Below, in pieces: positions 62,221 to 64,000 of a stretch of DNA of 64,000 nt; the first letter of the stretch is position 1; every line of letters starts with the position of its first letter. Source of the DNA: Sipunculus nudus (lineage: Eukaryota; Annelida; Sipuncula; Golfingiida; Sipunculidae); NCBI GenBank assembly GCA_026874595.1, contig CM049319.1:14721601-14785600 (forward strand). The letters are read 5' to 3'. The position numbers and the translations under genes were made by a program. The notes below the pieces were generated by a model that had not been told where the DNA came from, did no database searches, and saw only the letters and a list, made by a program, of their open reading frames with translations.

Positions 62221-63133
62221 TTAAATCTATAATAAGAAATAAGTGCAACTCGAACAAGACAGGTGATATATGATCACGATTTATAATGAAAGCACATTGT
62301 ATTTGGATTCATTTTGGAGAATAATACAATTTGACAAGTGCTTATACATAGTGGACTTTAAAGGCATTGGAACTGTTGTCAAATCTTGTAAATTGACCTT
62401 GAAAGTAAAAAATTACCCCTTTTGGAAAAGGAATGCACCCATGGGTCATATTAATTATTATAATTCAATATACTTCCCTGCAAGTTTGCTAAATCTGAAC
62501 AAGAAGGTACAGTATAGCAAATTATTTCTTAGAAGTTTCAAAGAAGTGTTCGGTTTTGAATTGTTTCAAATGAAGCAATTATTATTTTCTTTATAATTTT
62601 TTTTACCCTTGACCTGTACGTTGACCTTGAATATAACCATAAAATGCAATATATAGTTAGCAAAACAACATCAAACCTTCGCTCCCGAGGCAGCGGAAAT
62701 CTTACGCTTCTAAAGAAGCGTACATCAAAACCATTTAAAAGCACCCAAAAATTCATTTGTGCCAGCTTACATAAAACTGGAACCTAAAACAGAAAAACTG
62801 AAAGGAGTACGTCCTTTAAATTGTTTTATTTTCAAAGGTGAAAATAAAATTTGACCTCTGACCTTGAACTGTGACCTTGAAGATCAACTGCCTTCCTGGC
62901 AAAGGGCGATTCTGAAATCTTGGACCATGGTAATACTATATATGTATTATACAAATAGTGCAATCGAAAGTTTTTTTTAAGTCTTCCATGTCCGGTTACT
63001 ATTACCGTTTTCTCCGTTTTTCCAGCAAAAGGAGTATGCTGTATACATATATGCTTTTGTCTGTGTTTTGTGGCCTCTTAAGGCCTATGAGGGTCTCAAT
63101 ATATATTACGCAATCTATATTACGCAATATATT

Positions 63134-63209
<76 letters not shown>

Positions 63210-64000
63210 AGCTGGTAAGTTGGGTCCAATCACTCTAATGAGGTGATCATTCACTTTGCTGATTTCTCTGATGAGTTCTATACTTAATTGTTTTTAACCA
63301 TTATAGGCCTACTGACATATTTGTAAGTATACAAACACTGAACATGATCATCGAATTGACGTGTGTAGAGACCAATAATCCTTTATATGTCTACACCATT
63401 GGTGAATCATGTTTTTGCATGCATGCTTGTTTTTTTTATAACACTTTTTTTGGTTTTGATATTTTTGTTTTACCACCTAGTTGGCTCATCCTGAATACTT
63501 TTTATGTGGCCCTCGAGAAATTGTACCGTACGTGTCATTTCACAATTAATATGCCATTCAATAAATCATAATTGTATAAACACCTGTGTAAAAATACCAG
63601 TGCAGGTAGTTTTTACAAATGGCTTAAAATAATGCCCAGATATCCTGTCTTCAATAGATATATGCATAAACATATTTATACCAATTTCTGAAACAGTCCT
63701 GATACCTTAATTCCTTTAATTTATTCACAAAGCTGGTCTTGTATTTTCAGGTCGTCTTTGCATTTTCACCTAAATTTGCACACACATATAAACATTCATA
63801 GATTTTGGTTAAATATGTTACTTTTCTGGGTCTTTACCTTATAACTATTACTTATCTGACATTTTCCTAGCGTTTCTCGCACTATATGGTCCATCTCTTT
63901 ATTATTTACTGAATATTTAAGATTAATAAATTTATATATTCTTAAATATTAAGTAACGGTAATAACCCAGAAATGTAACAAATTTAACCGAAATCTTCAC
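62221..64000. other. Non-coding, AT-rich, decayed repeats
   Basis: TGACCTTGAA-type motifs at about 62395, 62610 and 62860 link part of this to dispersed repeats. No exon recognised. Confidence 0.45.
63127..63207. repeat. (AT)n microsatellite
   Basis: About 40 units, interrupted once by GT. Confidence 0.97.

Overview
The window is a metazoan nuclear locus. It is AT-rich, its genes are split by GT-AG introns, and it carries microsatellites, MITEs, a LINE fragment and (GGAC)n-type arrays. Repeat style and protein similarity suggest a marine lophotrochozoan, probably a mollusc, but the species cannot be read from the sequence. Three conserved genes are supported, and their exon phases all close.

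Layout. (1) 1148-3190, minus: RHNO1, the RAD9-HUS1-RAD1 interacting nuclear orphan (2 coding exons, 410 aa). (2) 10611-16810, plus: FOXM1, a forkhead factor for G2/M genes (7 coding exons, 907 aa). The two are head-to-head, as in vertebrates. Both first coding exons follow splice acceptors, so each should have a 5' non-coding exon. A candidate shared promoter at about 6540-6850 has three CCAAT boxes, TCTCGCGAG and a CHR-like TTTGAA. FOXM1 intron 1 holds a 2.8-kb element with long inverted ends (7391-10190). (3) 22881-53948, minus: TYSND1, the peroxisomal processing protease (9 coding exons, 578 aa), tail-to-tail with FOXM1. Its last exon is 26 bp and supplies the C-terminal SKL peroxisome signal.

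The TYSND1 introns hold most of the repeats. Intron 5 has an apparently perfect 1,741-bp tandem duplication. Intron 3 is 15.6 kb and lies between the His and Asp codons of the catalytic triad. It contains a 14.4-kb block with five close copies of a ~1.2-kb unit, a ~148-bp array carrying CTCGTCAAACGAG, clustered AGGTCA half-sites and a ~200-bp array. An inverted 11-mer, ATAGTCGCCAG/CTGGCGACTAT, brackets the block. Beyond TYSND1 (54-64 kb) no gene was recognised. That region has a foldback-like element, a hAT-type MITE with an 8-bp target duplication, microsatellites and a LINE ORF2 tail.

RHNO1 (9-1-1/ATR checkpoint) and FOXM1 (G2/M transcription) are functionally linked cell-cycle genes, and their shared layout is the most notable biology here. 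TYSND1 is an unrelated peroxisomal gene.
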